64,000 nucleotides of DNA from Manihot esculenta (GCF_001659605.2 NC_035173.2:13536347-13600346), one strand, 5' to 3'; positions 10,410-22,653 are shown, numbered from the stretch's first letter. Numbers and translations: made by a program. The notes: a model not told the origin generated them from the letters alone.

Positions 10410-12254
10410 ATGCGAGGCACTCGTCGATCTGTGGAATCGACTGGAGTTCCATCTGAGAGGGAAGGTATGGACACCTTTCCCCCTGCTCTGCCGAGAGCGC
10501 AGTCGTGGGGAGTCAGCAGATGGGGAATATCAAGGGACCCTGGAAGGTCTTTTGATATAAGCTGAGAAGGAATGGCTCCAAGAAGAATGTCAGCTAGTAT
10601 GAGGGAAGTAGAGTTGGATGTTCAGAGAAGAGATATCAGTTTGGGAGTCAGAGTGCTAGAAGAAGGTATGGGAGATTCTCAGGAGGATGCTCAGACTCAG
10701 GATTCCAGAATCTCGGGTTCAGGAGGAATGGATCCCTCCACTCTGAGTACAGCCTCCACGAAAAGTAAGAAGTGGGGCAGAGGCCTCAAAAGATCGAAGA
10801 AGAAGTTTTGGAAGAATTTGAAGTCTAGTCTGGGATTAGGTGGTGGTTCGAGCTCTGGCTCAGGCAGTTCAAGATGCTTGAGGTGCAGTAGGCCGCACAA
10901 GGGAGTCTGTCAGTATGGGACCAATCTATGTTATAGGTGCGGACAGGAGGGGCACATAGCACGTGAGTGTCCCACTGCGCCCTGGTGGATACAGTCCCAG
11001 TGGACAGCTTCAGGTAGAGCGGCTCAGCCAGCAGCTCCAGCAGTGTTGCAGGTCAGTGGTCGAGGCAGAGGGAGAGGGTCAGCCCCTCATCCTTCAGGTT
11101 CCCATGGAGAAGGTCCGTCAGCTCTAGCTCGGATCTTCACCCAAGCTCAGCAAGAGGCAAACACATCGAACATGGTGGTGTCAGATATGCTCACTTTTGA
11201 ATGTTCTGATGTGTATGTTTTTGTGAACCCTGGTGTTTCTCTTTCTTTAGTTGCTCTAGGAGTCGTCGAGAGGTTGAGTTAGTACCTTCTGGGCTAGAGT
11301 GTCCTCTTTGGGTCAGTAGACCCGAGTGTGATCCATCTGTGGCAGAGTCAGTCTGCCGGTCCAGTTCAGTGTCAGTTGAGGGTAGATGCCTTCCACCCGA
11401 CTTTGAGGTCCTAGACTTGATGGTTCGGACATCAATCGAAGGATGGATTGGTTTTTCTACTCGTGGTACTATCTTGGTCTGCAGAAACAAGGTAGTCAGG
11501 TTTAGAGGACAGGATGGGTCAGGGGTAGTCTTTTGAGGGGACAGTGTAGGGATGCCTAGAGGTTTGATGTCAGCCTGTCAGACTCGTAGGGTGCGTAGGA
11601 GGGGTTGTCAGAGGGTTCTAGCTCTTGTTAGCGAGTCTAGCAGTCAGGTTAGGGAACCAGCCTCTGTGTCTGTTGTTGAGAGAGAGTTCTTAGACGTCTT
11701 CCCAGGCGAGCTGTCAGGTTTACCACCTGCTAGAGACATAGAGTTTGGAAATGGAAGTGATGTCAAGCATCAGGTTCATCTCTATCTTTCTCTACAGGAT
11801 GGCACTAGCAGAGTTGTAGGAGTTGTTAGATCAGTTGCGAGAGCTTGGTAGATAAGGGTTTTATCCGACCTAGTACCTCACCCTGGATTACTCCAGTGTG
11901 GTTGCGGGAAAAGCAGGATGGATCCTCGAGACCCTATGTCGACTTCGGGCAGTTGAACAAGTTCACTACTAAGGACAGGTATCCTTTAGGATTGGTGATC
12001 TATTAAACCAGCTAGCAGGAGCCGGTTGTTTTCCAAGATAGATCTAAGATCCGGATACTACCTGTCGAGGGTTAGAGAAGAAGTTAGTTTAGTAGAGGAG
12101 AAGGAAGTAGAGAAAGGATCAGAGTAGCGCAGCGGAAGCTTATGGAGTTCAGGAGAAGGTTGGGGTATTGCTATGGTGTCTCCAATAGAGAGGTGATTCG
12201 TTATGGGTCAAAGGGTAAAGTAGCTCCAAGATGCATCGGACCCTTTGAAGTCCT
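10410..12254 (+). pseudogene. Broken gag-pol, 5' part (gag, protease, RT fragments)
   Basis: The ATG at 10410 corresponds to the gag start of the intact relative. The first frame stops after about 50 codons (10563) and an open frame resumes at 10572-11282. That frame carries a zinc knuckle, [15 protein letters not shown], around 10931-10972. The capsid domain between the N-terminal region and the zinc knuckle is missing. Protease follows with its DPGAS motif changed to NPGVS. Shifted fragments of the reverse transcriptase start ([14 protein letters not shown]) run to about 12060, followed by deleted pol. The part ends in the integrase-tail region at a solo LTR insertion. It cannot make a functional polyprotein. 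Confidence 0.88.
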
Positions 12255-14539
12255 TGTAATACCCGGCTAGACTCCGGTATCGGAATTCCTACCGTCCGGT
12301 GGGATCTCGGATGTCGGAGACCTCTAGAAGGGTAAAATCATGTTTTCATAAATTATTTTAATGTGTTTTATGATTTTAAGTAAGAAAGAAATTGAAATTT
12401 GAATGAAAAAGACTAAGGAGACATTTCCGGGTTCGGTCGCCGAACCTCAAGTTCGGCCGCCGAACATGGGATGGTTTAGGGGGGCAAGTTAGGCTTCCGA
12501 AAGTTGTCAAGGTTCGGCCGCCGAACCTCATGTTCGGCCGCCGAAACTCATGTTCGGCCGCCGAACTTGCATGAGTTTTGGAGGCACCTTAGGCTGTCGA
12601 AGGGTGGTCTGGCCAGCCCTATATAAGGACTCCATGGCCGAAACGGGCGAGCTTTCTCCCCATTTTCGGCCAACGGTGAGTCCATGCTCTCCCATGGTCT
12701 TTTTGATGTTTTTTCCTCCAATCTTTCAAGTTTTAACAAGTGTTTGCCTGATTTTTGAAGATTTGTGAGCTTTGAGCAAGTTTTGGAGCTTGAAGACCCA
12801 AGGAGCTAGATCTCCCCCATCTCCGAGTTAGATCGTCTCTCCTCTCGTTCTCCAAGAGATAAGAGTAGATCCTTAGCTCATTTTATGTTTTAAACGAGTT
12901 TTATGAAGTTTGATGTGGTAGAAATGCATGTTTAGGTTTGTATTGAGTTTTTGGGCAATGTATGTGGTATATGTTTGTTTGATGTGCTTTGGTTGGGGTT
13001 TAGGTTAGTTTGAGACCCCTATATGCTTGTTGGTTTGAGTTTGCATGTTGTAGAATAGGTAAATGCATGATTGAATGGTTTGGGAGGAAATGTGCATTGT
13101 TGAAGGCTGAGTTATGCCCTTAGGGAGAACTCAAGTTCGGCAGCCGAAGGGACTTTCGACCGCCGAACCTGCCTGTGGAGGCAAGCCTTTGGCTGCCGAA
13201 CCCTGCCCCCGAAAGTGGACTTTCGGCTCTGGAAGGGAGTTTCGGCCGCCGAAGGTGCCGCCGAACATGCATGAGTTTCGTCTCTGGAGGGAACCTTCGG
13301 CCACCGAAAGTGCCGCCGAAGGTGCATGACTTTCGGCTCTGGAGGGCCTTTCGGCCGCCAAATCTGCCGCCGAAAATGCCCTGTTCAGCCCTCCTTTGCA
13401 TATTTTCTATGATTGTTTTAAGGTGTTTTAGGGGGTTTTTGGGGAGTATTTTAGAGTCATGTTCATTTATGTTTGGTCCCTCATTTGAGTCCACCTGTGT
13501 AGGTTCGGACCCGAGGAACCGAGGACCCCAGCAGTGAGTCAACTGCTTCAGAGTCTTGTCAGAGCTAGCCTAAGGTGAGTAGAATAACCCTTTATGTTTC
13601 AAATACATAAATCAGCTTTGAGCATGTTCATGCATCATGAATGCCATGAGATAAATTAGGTTGTTTGCATTAGAATTCATGAATATGTTGCATTGCATAA
13701 TTTGATGATGATGTGGATGGGTATTGGATGATCCTTTAGTCCTCGTATGATATGATGTGGTATGATATGGTATGGTATGTAAGTCCAGGTCGAGGCCCAT
13801 TCTACGCCCCTGGCATTATTGGAATGTTATGTTATGCTATGTTATGTTATGTTAAGAGAAAGACCAGGTCGAGGCCCATTCTACGCCCCTGGCACTATTG
13901 GATATGTAGAGGACTATTGGTGACAAAACCATCCTTGATGTGATTTGTCTGTGATGTGATGCATTCCACGATATCATATGTTTTAAATATAATGTTTTAT
14001 TATTCTGCTCACTGGGCTCTAGTAGCTCACCCCATTTCCCTAATCCCCCAGATTTGCAGGTACGGGATAGACCAGGAGGTCAGCTAGAGTAAAGTCATGG
14101 TTATGTAATAGCTAGTAGTGGATATGATAAATATTGAAATGTAATGAATAGTATTAAACAGTTATGTAATGTAATGATGTTATTGAGGATTAGAGTTGTG
14201 CTTGACCCTAGTATATTGTTAATCCCTTTTTGGTTACATGATCTTTTAATGAAATGTTTTATGATGTTATGTAAACCAAACTTAAATTATGATATGTTAC
14301 CCCATTGGAGCATTGTTGAGGACTCCAGTGTGGGGTTGATGTTTATCTATATGGTTTTGTGCATGCACAGGTCAAGTTTGGAAAATGAATGAGAAAGTTC
14401 AAAATTTTTATGTAATTGTTGATCATGTATGAGATTAAACAGGTTTACAGAAGATATGTCAGGCTTGCTACGGGTCCCGACGGCCTTATGCCGATCTGGA
14501 TCCTAGCGCCGGTAGCGGTCCAGATTCTGGGTCGTTACA
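12255..14539 (+). mobile_element. Solo gypsy LTR A (2285 bp), TSD GTCCT
   Basis: It begins TGTAATACCCGGC and ends GTCGTTACA. The bases just before (12250-12254) and just after (14540-14544) are both GTCCT, a perfect 5-bp target duplication. No internal region is present, so this is a solo LTR left by recombination between two LTRs of one insertion. It carries the same hairpin clusters as the other LTRs (12430-12560 and 13136-13375) and two copies of a CCCATTCTACGCCCC minisatellite near 13790-13895. Confidence 0.95.
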
Positions 14540-14544
14540 GTCCT

Positions 14545-14811
14545 CATTCGGCTTTCCATGTTCCTGTGTTATGGAAGTTCGTGTCAGATCCAAGTGAGGT
14601 TCTTAAAGAACCAGAGGTGGAGATCTCAGGGGGTCTCACCTATGTTGAGCAGCCAGTGCAGATCATTGACACACAAGTCAGAAAAAGAAGGAACAAGGAA
14701 ACCCCGATGGTGAAAGTCCTTTGGGATCGCCAGAATGGAAGAGTGTGTCTGGGAGACCCGGGAGTTCATACTCCAGCAGTGCCTGTGTCTTTCTTTGGAG
14801 AGAGGTTTTAG
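14545..14811 (+). pseudogene. Broken gag-pol, 3' part (chromodomain-like tail)
   Basis: This continues the pol remnant across solo LTR A. It is homologous to the last 80 or so codons of the intact polyprotein, including the SDPSEVLKEPEVEI and KETPMVKVLWDRQN segments. A frameshift near the end replaces the usual CTWE-type motif. The integrase-tail stretch just before it is deleted relative to the intact copy. Confidence 0.85.
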
Positions 14812-14907
14812 GTTTTGCTTGCTTGGTTGCTTGCTTGTTTATGTATGCGTGATGCTATGATTTGAGAATGCTTGTTTGTTGTGGAACATTCGGGGACAAA
14901 TGTTCTT

Positions 14908-14921
14908 AAAGGGGGGAAGAA
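14908..14921 (+). other. Polypurine tract of decayed element
   Basis: AAAGGGGGGAAGAA lies directly before the 3' LTR start TGTAATACCC, in the same position as in the intact relative. Confidence 0.85.
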
Positions 14922-17900
14922 TGTAATACCCGGCTAGATTCCGGCATCGAAATTCCTACCTTCCGACGGAATCTCCGTTGGAATCTGAAATTTCTGAAGA
15001 TGCCAGAGTCTTCTAGAGGGGTAAAATGGGTTTCTAAAATATTTTCACATGATTTTATGGTTTTAAATGGAAAAGAAATGAATTTTGAAAAGAATAGGCC
15101 TGTAACGACCCGGAAACCAGACCGCTACCGGCGCTAGGATCCAGATCGGCTTAAGGCCGCCGGGACTCATAGCAAGCCAAACATTCATCCTGTATACCTG
15201 TTTAATCCCATACATGATCAACACATACATAAAAATTTTGAACTTTTCTTTTCATTCATTCACCAAACTCAACCTGTGCATGCACTAATCATATACATAA
15301 TCATTAACCCCACATTGGAGACCTCAACAATGCTCCAATGGGGTAACATAACATGTATTAAGTTTGGTTTACATAAACATCATTAAAATCATGTACTCAA
15401 AGGGATTAACAACATACTGGGGTTAAGCACAACTCTAATACTAAACAACATCATTACCTTACATAACGGTTTAATACTATTCATTACATTACTGAACTAT
15501 ACATTACATTTCAATATTTATCATGTCCACCACTAGCTATTTCATGACCATAACTTTACTCTAGCTGACCTCCTAGTCTATCCCGTACCTGCATACCTGG
15601 GGGATTAGGGAAATGGGGTGAGCTACAAGAGCCCAGTGAGCAGAATAATATAAAACACCATATTAACATTCATGCTTTCATGAAATGCGTCACATCACAA
15701 ACAAATCACATCAAGGATGAACTTGTCACCAATAGTCCTCTACATAGTCCAATCGTGCCAGGGGCGTAGAATGGGCATCACTGGTCTTTCTCTTAACATA
15801 ACATAACATAGCATAACATTCCATAGTGCCAGTGGCGTAGAATGGGCCTCACTGGTCTTTCTCTTAACATAGTGCCAGGGGCGTGGAATGGGCCTCACTG
15901 GCTATCCATACCGTATCATCATCATACCATAACATACGAGGACTAAAGGGTCATTCAACATCCATCCGCATCATCATCAAATTATGCAATGCAACATATT
16001 CGAGAATTCTAATGCAAACAACCTAGAATATCTCATGGCATACGTGATGCATGTATCATGCTCAAAATTCATTTACTTTAAACATAAAGTTTATTCCACT
16101 CACCTCTGGCTGATGCTCTAAAGACTCTGAAGCAGCTAACTCACTGCTGGGGTCCTCGGTTCCTCGGGTCCGAACCTATACAGGTGGACTCAAATGAGGG
16201 ACCAAACATACATGAACATGACTCTAAAATACTCCCCAAAAATCCCCTAAAACACCATAAAACAATCACATAAATCATGCAAAAGAAGGCTGAACAGGGC
16301 ACTTTCGGAGGCGGGTTCGGCGGCCGAAAGTCCCTCCAGAGCCGAAAGTCATGCACCTTCGGCGGCACTTTTGGCGGCCGAAGGTTCCCTCCAGGGACGA
16401 AACTCATGCATGTTCGGCGGCACCTTCGACGGCCGAAACTCCCTTCCAGAGCCGAAAGTCCACTTTCGGGGGTAGGGTTCGGCAGCCAAAGGCTTGCCTC
16501 CACAGGCAGGTTCGGCGGCCGAAAGTCCCTTCGGCTGCCGAACCTGAGTTCTTCCAAAGGGCAGAACTCAGCCTCTTTCATGCACAAATGCCTCCCAATC
16601 CATTCCATTATGCATTTACCTAGTCTACAACATGCAAACTCAAGCCAACAAGCACATAGGGGTCTCAAACTAACTTAAACCCCAACCAAAACACATCAAA
16701 CATACACATACTGCTCATAAACATAACATAAACCCATAAACTCAACAATAACCTAAACATGCATTTCTACCCCATAAAACTTCATAAAACTCGACTAAAA
16801 CATGAAAAGAAGTGTGGATCTACTCTTACCTCTTGAAGATCGAGAGGGAAGATGATCCAACTCGGAGATGGGGGAGATCTCGCTCCTTGGGTTTCCAAGT
16901 TTCAAAACTTGCTCTTTTTGCTCAAATATCTTCAAACCAAAATAAAACTTGTTAAAACATGAAAGATTGGAGGAAAAACATCAAAAACGACCATGGGAGA
17001 GCATGGACTCACCGTTGGCCAAAAATAGGGAGAAAGCTCGCCCATTTCGGCCATGGAGCCCTTTTATAGGGGCTGCCAGACCACCTTTCGGCAGCCTAAA
17101 GTGCCTCCAAAACTCATGCAAGTTCGGCGACCGAACATGAGGTTCGGCGGCCGAACCTTTGCCTCTTTCGGAAGCCTAACTTGCCCCCCGAAACCATCCA
17201 ATGTTCGGCGGCCGAACCTGGAAATGCCTCCATAGTCTTTTTCATTCAAAACTCAATTTCCTTCTTACTTAAAATCATAAAACACATTAAAACATTTTAT
17301 AAAAACATAATTTTACCCTTCTAGAGGTTTCCGACATCCGAGATTCCACCGGACGGTAGGAATTCTGATATCGGAGTCTAGCCGGGTATTACAAGGCCAA
17401 GGAGGAAGGACCCAGGTTCGGCCGCCGAACCTCAAGTTCGGCCGCCGAACATAGGGCTGTTTCAGGAGTGCTTTAGGCCTCCGAAAGTCTTGAGGGCAGA
17501 AACCAGGTTCGGCCGCCGAACTTCAAGTTCGGCCGCCAAACATGGGTTAGTTTAGGAGGCAAGTTAGGCTGCCGAAGGTGGTGAAGCTGCGGAAGCAGCT
17601 TAGGCCACCGAAGGTCGTTGACCGGCCACCTATAAAAGGCCCTCAGACCGAAAATGGGCGAGTTTTCTCCTCATTCTCGAGCTCAGGTGTGTTCATGTCC
17701 TCCTTTGGTCGTTTTCATGCTTTTTCTTCAACTCCTTCATGTTTTTATGAGTTTCATGGTTGTTTTGAAGAGTTTTAAAGCTTAGATCGAAGTTTTGGAA
17801 CTTGGAGACCCAAGGAGCTTGCTTCCTCCACATCTCCAAGTTAGGGATCGCACCAACCCTCGATCTTCAAGAGGTAAGTGTAGATCTTTACTTCCTTTGT

Positions 17901-19605
17901 GTTTTAATGAAGTTTTAAGTAAGTTTAAAGAAGTTTTGATCGTTGAGTATGGATAGATATGCATGTTAGGGTTTATGTGGGTTTTATGCCCAATGTATGT
18001 TAATGTGATGTTTGTGTTGGGGTTTTAAGTTAGTTTATGCCCCTATATGCATATGGGAGTGTGTTTGCATGTTTGGGTGAGAGCATGTGAGGTTTTGGGT
18101 GGTTTGGAGGTTGGTTTTGCTTGTGTCGGATTCGGACCTACTATTCGGAGGGAACCAGGTTCGGCCGCCGAAGGTATGTTCGGCCGCCGAACCCTGCATG
18201 GGAGGCAGCTTTGGCCGCCTAATGTGCCCTCGAAGGCCAGGACTTTCAGATCTGTGAGAGGCTTCGGCCGCCGAACCTGCCGCCGAAAGTGCCCCCGAAC
18301 CTGCATGGCTTTCGGCTCTGGAAGGGACCTTCGGCCGCCGAAAGTGCCCTGTCCAGCCCTTTCATGGGTGTTCTCTATGCATGCTTGGTGATGTTTTAAG
18401 GGGTTTTTGGGGAGTTGTTTATGAGTTGTTTAGAGTGTGTTTTGGCACCTCATTCGAGTCCACCTGTGTAGGATCGGACCCGAGGGACCGAGGAGGCCAT
18501 CAGTGTTAGCTGTTGCAGAGTCAGTCCAGCGTCTGCCAGAGGTGAGTAGAACTAACTCAAATATTTTTAGCATGATTCACGCATCATGAATACCATGTAT
18601 ATGTAGTAGGTTGCTTGCATTAGAAATCATGAATATGCTGCATTGCATAATTTACTGTTGATGTGGATGGACCAAGGCGACTTCAATAGCCCATAGATCT
18701 GTCATGATTGAAAGTCATATGTGAGCTCCTTCAGGGGGGCCGGGCATTATGTTGGGTAAGTCCTGTGTGAGCCCTTTTAGGGTCGGGCACCATGCTATGT
18801 GATTGAAAGTCCTGTGTGAGCTCCTTTGGGGGTCGGGCACCGACAGAGGGAGTTTTGAGGTCATGTCCAATCCGTGATGTGAATTGTTTGTGCTGTGACG
18901 CATTTCATGACAGCATGTAATTAATGAACTGTTTTTATTGTTTCTACTCACTGGGCTTTTTAGCTCACCCCTCTCCCCTAACCCCAGGTTTGCAGGTCAG
19001 AGGTAGTCCAAGAAGACGTCAAGGGTAAAGTTATGCTTATGTAATAGCTTAGTATGTTAGTGTGGACATGTAATGTAAACTGAGATAATGAATTGTAAGA
19101 TAATGTAATGTAATGTAAAGTAGAGTTATATTTATGGATTAGTATTGTGCTTGGCCCTAAGGCTTGGTTAGTCCCTTTTTACTACATGATGTATGTAATG
19201 TTTTTATGTTGAGTTGAGTTTGAACCAAACTTATGGCATGTGTGGTTTACCACGCTAGAGTATTTGATGAGGACTCTAGTGGAGGTCTTATGCTTATGGT
19301 TTGATGCATGCACAGGTTAGGTTTTGGTTCATTGGATGTGATTCCAGCTTGATGTATGTTATGTTTACCCAGCTAGAGCATTTGATGAGAGTTCTAGTAT
19401 GGGGTTCTTTTATGTTTCCAGTTATGTCGCATACAGGTCAAGCTCGGTATATACATCAAATGTTTAAGTTTTTATGTTAATATTTTGATCATGTATGGGA
19501 TTTGACCAGGTGATAGGAAGTATGTTAGGCTTGCTACGGGTCCCGGCGGCCTTAAACCGATCTGGATCCTAGCGCCGGTAGCGGTCCGGTTTCCGGGTCG
19601 TTACA
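14922..19605 (+). repeat. 3' LTR of decayed element, split by solo LTR B
   Basis: The LTR occupies 14922-15100 and 17394-19605, with a reversed solo LTR inserted between. It contains hairpin clusters (17415-17545 and 18159-18345), a TATA box near 17630, a TCAAGAG|GTAAG donor-like site near 17874, and three copies of a GTCCTGTGTGAGC minisatellite around 18710-18845. It ends CGTTACA at 19605. Confidence 0.88.
15101..17393 (-). mobile_element. Solo gypsy LTR B (2293 bp), reversed, TSD AGGCC
   Basis: Read in reverse it begins TGTAATACCCGGC (17393) and ends CGTTACA (15101). AGGCC flanks it on both sides (15096-15100 and 17394-17398), a perfect 5-bp duplication. It lies opposite to the LTR it entered and has no internal region. 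Confidence 0.95.
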
Positions 19606-19713
19606 AATCGCATAATTTTTAAAAATCACAGTGACTAAATTGGCGATTTTTTAAAATAGAGGGACGAAAGATTATATTTTACTAAAGTAGAGGGACTAAA
19701 TTGTAGTTTACCC
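19606..19713 (-). mobile_element. MULE-like terminal inverted repeat fragment
   Basis: Read from the right end on the minus strand, the sequence starts GGGTAAACTACAATTTAGTC, a form common for ends of plant Mutator-like elements. Only one end is present. The other end would lie beyond the decayed gypsy element, whose left flank is outside the window. No coding sequence is seen. Confidence 0.5.
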
Positions 19714-20225
19714 TATGTTTATTAAACTATTTTTATGTTCTGCTCACTAGGCTCTTGTAGCTTATCCCTTTCCCATAACCTCAGGTTTACAGGATCAGAG
19801 TTACCTCGGGGAAGCCGGTTGAGTTGCTGGTATAGTCTTTGGGAATAGTATAGATGGGGACATGTATTAATGTATGGTTTTAGAATTGTGCTTCGCCCTA
19901 GTGGTTGTCTTGTAATCCCTATTTTCATGATCTTTATGTAAAAGTTAAGTATAAGTTTATGTTTGAACTGAGCTTGAGGCATGTTTGTTGCCCATACCGG
20001 AGCACTTGATGAGGGCTCTAGTATGGGGTTTTATGATTTCAGTTTTGATACATGCACAGGTTGAGCCTTGGTTCATGAAATGTTTATATTTTTGTCATAT
20101 CGTGTGATCATGTATGAGATTTTATCAAGTACACAGGATGTATAGTAGGCTTGATACAGGCTCCGGCGACCTTAAGTCGATCTGAACCCTAACGCCGATA
20201 GCAGTTCGATTTTCGGATCGTTACA
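19714..20225 (+). repeat. Oldest, strongly diverged gypsy LTR 3' part
   Basis: The order of landmarks matches the last 500 bases of the other LTRs: a CTGCTCACTAGGCTC segment, GGTTTACAGG, 'GGCTTGATACAGG', then GATCGTTACA at 20225. Many substitutions mark it as the oldest LTR in the nest. No primer-binding site follows. Confidence 0.75.
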
Positions 20226-20864
20226 CAAATGAAGCCCTCAGTGAGGTGAGTGACTGATCTCGAAAAAATGACCCCCCAGCACCAAAAAACCGAGCTGAGA
20301 GGATGAAGCGACAGTAAGGTTAAAGAGTCTGAATCCCAAACGAAGTCCTCACTGAGGTGAGTGACTGGCCTCGGAAAAATGACCCTCGTCACCACAAAAC
20401 CGAGCTGAGAGGATGAAGTGATAGTAAGGCCAATGAGCCTGAATCTCGTGCAAGGCCAAAGAGCCTGGAAGCGACAGTAAGGCCAAAGAGCCTGAATCCC
20501 AAGCTGAGCTACACCAGAACAAGCTCGGAAGGAAGTAAAATCCCAGAAGAGATGGTGACTGGACCTGGACAATGACCATCAGCACCGCCCGACCGAGCTA
20601 GAAAGAGAAAGCTCCGTAAAGAAAAATAACAGCATTAAGGCAAAATGAAAACATGAACAAACGCGCTAAAGCGCAGCCTGTATTAAGCCCTAAGCAGGAA
20701 GTGACAAAGCAAGTCTGACCTCATTAAAAGGCTCGAGACACTTAAAAACTGGAAATAAAAACTCGAGCTCACGAACTTTATGAACAGATGAGCTCACTAT
20801 CCGGATGGACTTGCAACATGTGGATGATCTGAAAGAATAAAGTTAGGCGTGGAAGAAATAGTAG
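20226..20864. repeat. Non-coding flank with two 111-bp tandem units
   Basis: A unit beginning GAAGCCCTCAGTGAGG (about 20231) recurs as GAAGTCCTCACTGAGG about 111 bases later, followed by a partial third unit to about 20520. The units share an ACCGAGCTGAGAGGATGAAG core. No gene is seen; minus-strand ORFs here are readings through the repeat. It is probably non-coding DNA of the retroelement whose pseudogene lies at 22654-28550. Confidence 0.6.
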
Positions 20865-21921
20865 TGTAACATCCTCTGGGCCCACACCAGTGAATATTGT
20901 CCGCTTTGGGTCAAGGGATTGAAACCCTGTCTTCCCTCACGGTTTTGTTCTTGGGTCAAGGGATTTACTACCATGTCTTCCCAAAACGCGTCCACTGGGG
21001 TCTCTTGGGCATAGGCTTATAAGGCCCTCTCCCTTTTAACCTCTTTCCGATGTGGGATACCTTTGATCCACCTACATGGGGTTCCTTCCTCCCATAAGGC
21101 CTGAGCGTCCTCACTCAGCACACCATACTCATGAGGCCCAGGCTCTGATACCAATTGTAACATCCTCTGGGCCCACACCAGTGAATATTGTCCGCTTTGG
21201 GTCAAGGGATTGAAACCCTGTGTTCCCTCATGGTTTTATTCTTGGGTCAAGGGATTTACTACCCTGTCTTCCCAAAACGCATCCACTGGGGTCTTTTGGG
21301 CATAGGCTTATAAGGCTCTCTCCTTTTTAACCTCTTTCCGATGTGGGATACCTTTGATCCACCTACATAGGGTTCCTTCCCCCCATAAGTCTATCCCACA
21401 TCGTGTTTTGGGAACCCCATATAGGTGGATCAAAGGTATCCCACATCGGAAAGAGGTTAAAAGGGAGAGGGTCTTATAAGCCTATGCCCAAGAGACCCCA
21501 GTGGACGTGTTTTGGGAAGATAGGGTAGTAAATCCCTTGACCCAAGAACAAAACCGTGAGGGAAGACAGGATTTCAATCCCTTGACCCAAAGCGGACAAT
21601 ATTCACTGGTGTGGACCTAGAGGATGTTACAATTGGTATCAGAGCCTGGGCCTCATGAGTACAGTGTGCTGAGTGAGGACGCTTAGGCCTTATGGGGGGA
21701 AGGAATCCCATGTAGGTGGATCAAAGGTATCCCACATCGGAAAGAGATTAAAAGGGAGAGGGCCTTATAAGCCTATGCCCAAGAGACCCAGTGGACGCAT
21801 TTTGGGAAGATAGGGTAGTAAATCCCTTGACCCAAGAACAAAACCGTGAGGGAAGATAGGGTTTCAATCCCTTGACCCAAAGCGAACAATATTCACTGGT
21901 GTGGGCCCAGAGGATGTTACA
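20865..21921. mobile_element. Inverted dimer of a TRIM retroelement, TSD AGTAG
   Basis: Two LTR-PBS-LTR units lie in opposite orientation: the left arm (20865 to about 21390) reads on the minus strand, the right arm (about 21391-21921) on the plus strand. Each arm has TGGTATCAGAGCC directly after an LTR end (minus strand 21153-21141; plus strand 21634-21646), so both carry a tRNA-Met primer-binding site. LTRs are about 220 bp and share CCCACATCGGAAAGAG and CAAGGGATTTACTACC-type segments. There is no coding sequence, so this is a terminal-repeat retrotransposon in miniature. The whole palindrome is flanked by AGTAG on both sides (20860-20864 and 21922-21926), as if it integrated as one unit. 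Confidence 0.85.
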
Positions 21922-22653
21922 AGTAGGAAGCCGAGCTCCCTATAAAACGAGGCCCACAAACACGAAACATGCAAAAGGATAAACAAAAGCAAAAGACTGT
22001 GTTCCCAGCTCATATTAGCTCACAGTGAACAAACACTCAACAAGATAAGAAAAGCGATAGGAGACCGAGCTCCACATCCCAGCAAGACGTACAACTCAGA
22101 CTGCACTGACCACCAGAAGGTCGCATCAAAGGGCAAGGCGTCCAACCTCATAACAAGAGCAAGTGTAAAGATCATCTCAGGGCACTTATGCAAACAAGTT
22201 ATTTCTCCAAATATTATTTGTCCGGGCTCGCAACACTAAAGAAGTTGTGAGCCAAAGACTAAAGTGCCCTCTCAGCCCAGGTCGGTTTGGTTGGCAAAAT
22301 CCCAATAGAGACAACCTGGTCCATTAGTTAAGTAAAGTTAAGTGATTTCAAATTTGTTAAGTATATATACAGTTTAAGGTCTTATGATTAAGTTAAGTAA
22401 GAAGAAATTCGCGAGCCAGGAAGGAGAAAATAGATTAAGTCTAGAAAGGTTTGAGTAGATCGGTAAAGCCAGTAAGATAGTCTAAGCAAGAAATAATCTA
22501 AGTATAAATGAGACAGAGGCCAATGTGGAATCTCATTCATCATCAGACATACATCTCTAGATCAGCATACATTCAAGCATCAAAGTAAAAAGACAAAGAA
22601 ATAAAAAAGCAAAAATACAATACAAGTGCAAAGAAAAGAAATATTATCTTTAT
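21922..22653. other. Non-coding DNA next to the gypsy-type pseudogene
   Basis: I see no open frame or element boundary here. Motifs such as CCGAGCT recur, as in 20226-20864, so this is probably the same host retroelement continued on the other side of the TRIM dimer. Confidence 0.4.

Larger units (their letters stand above)
9515..19605 (+). mobile_element. Decayed Ty3/gypsy element carrying nested LTR insertions
   Basis: This is an old relative of the element at 1-8266: 5' LTR remnant (9515-10087), degenerate primer-binding site, broken gag and pol (10410-12254, 14545-14811), polypurine tract (14908-14921) and 3' LTR (14922-19605). It is interrupted by a reversed LTR on its left, a solo LTR at 12255-14539 and a reversed solo LTR at 15101-17393. 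Removing these restores one element about 5.5 kb long from 9515, much shorter than the intact relative because the capsid part of gag and most of pol are deleted. Confidence 0.9.

Noticed and set aside
13612..13943. Short ORFs in LTR A around the CCCATTCTACG minisatellite
   Set aside because: Produced by low-complexity TATG repeats and the minisatellite; not conserved between LTR copies.
19606..20225. A complete element between the old gypsy 3' LTR and the tandem units
   Set aside because: Only one MULE-like end and one LTR end are present; no primer-binding site or second end is visible.
20189..20585. Minus-strand ORFs of 78 and 127 codons
   Set aside because: They read through the 111-bp tandem units and cross the end of the old LTR.
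20865..21921. Interpretation as a Cassandra (5S-bearing) TRIM
   Set aside because: The tRNA-Met primer-binding site fits, but I could not see the 5S rRNA internal promoter boxes that define Cassandra LTRs.
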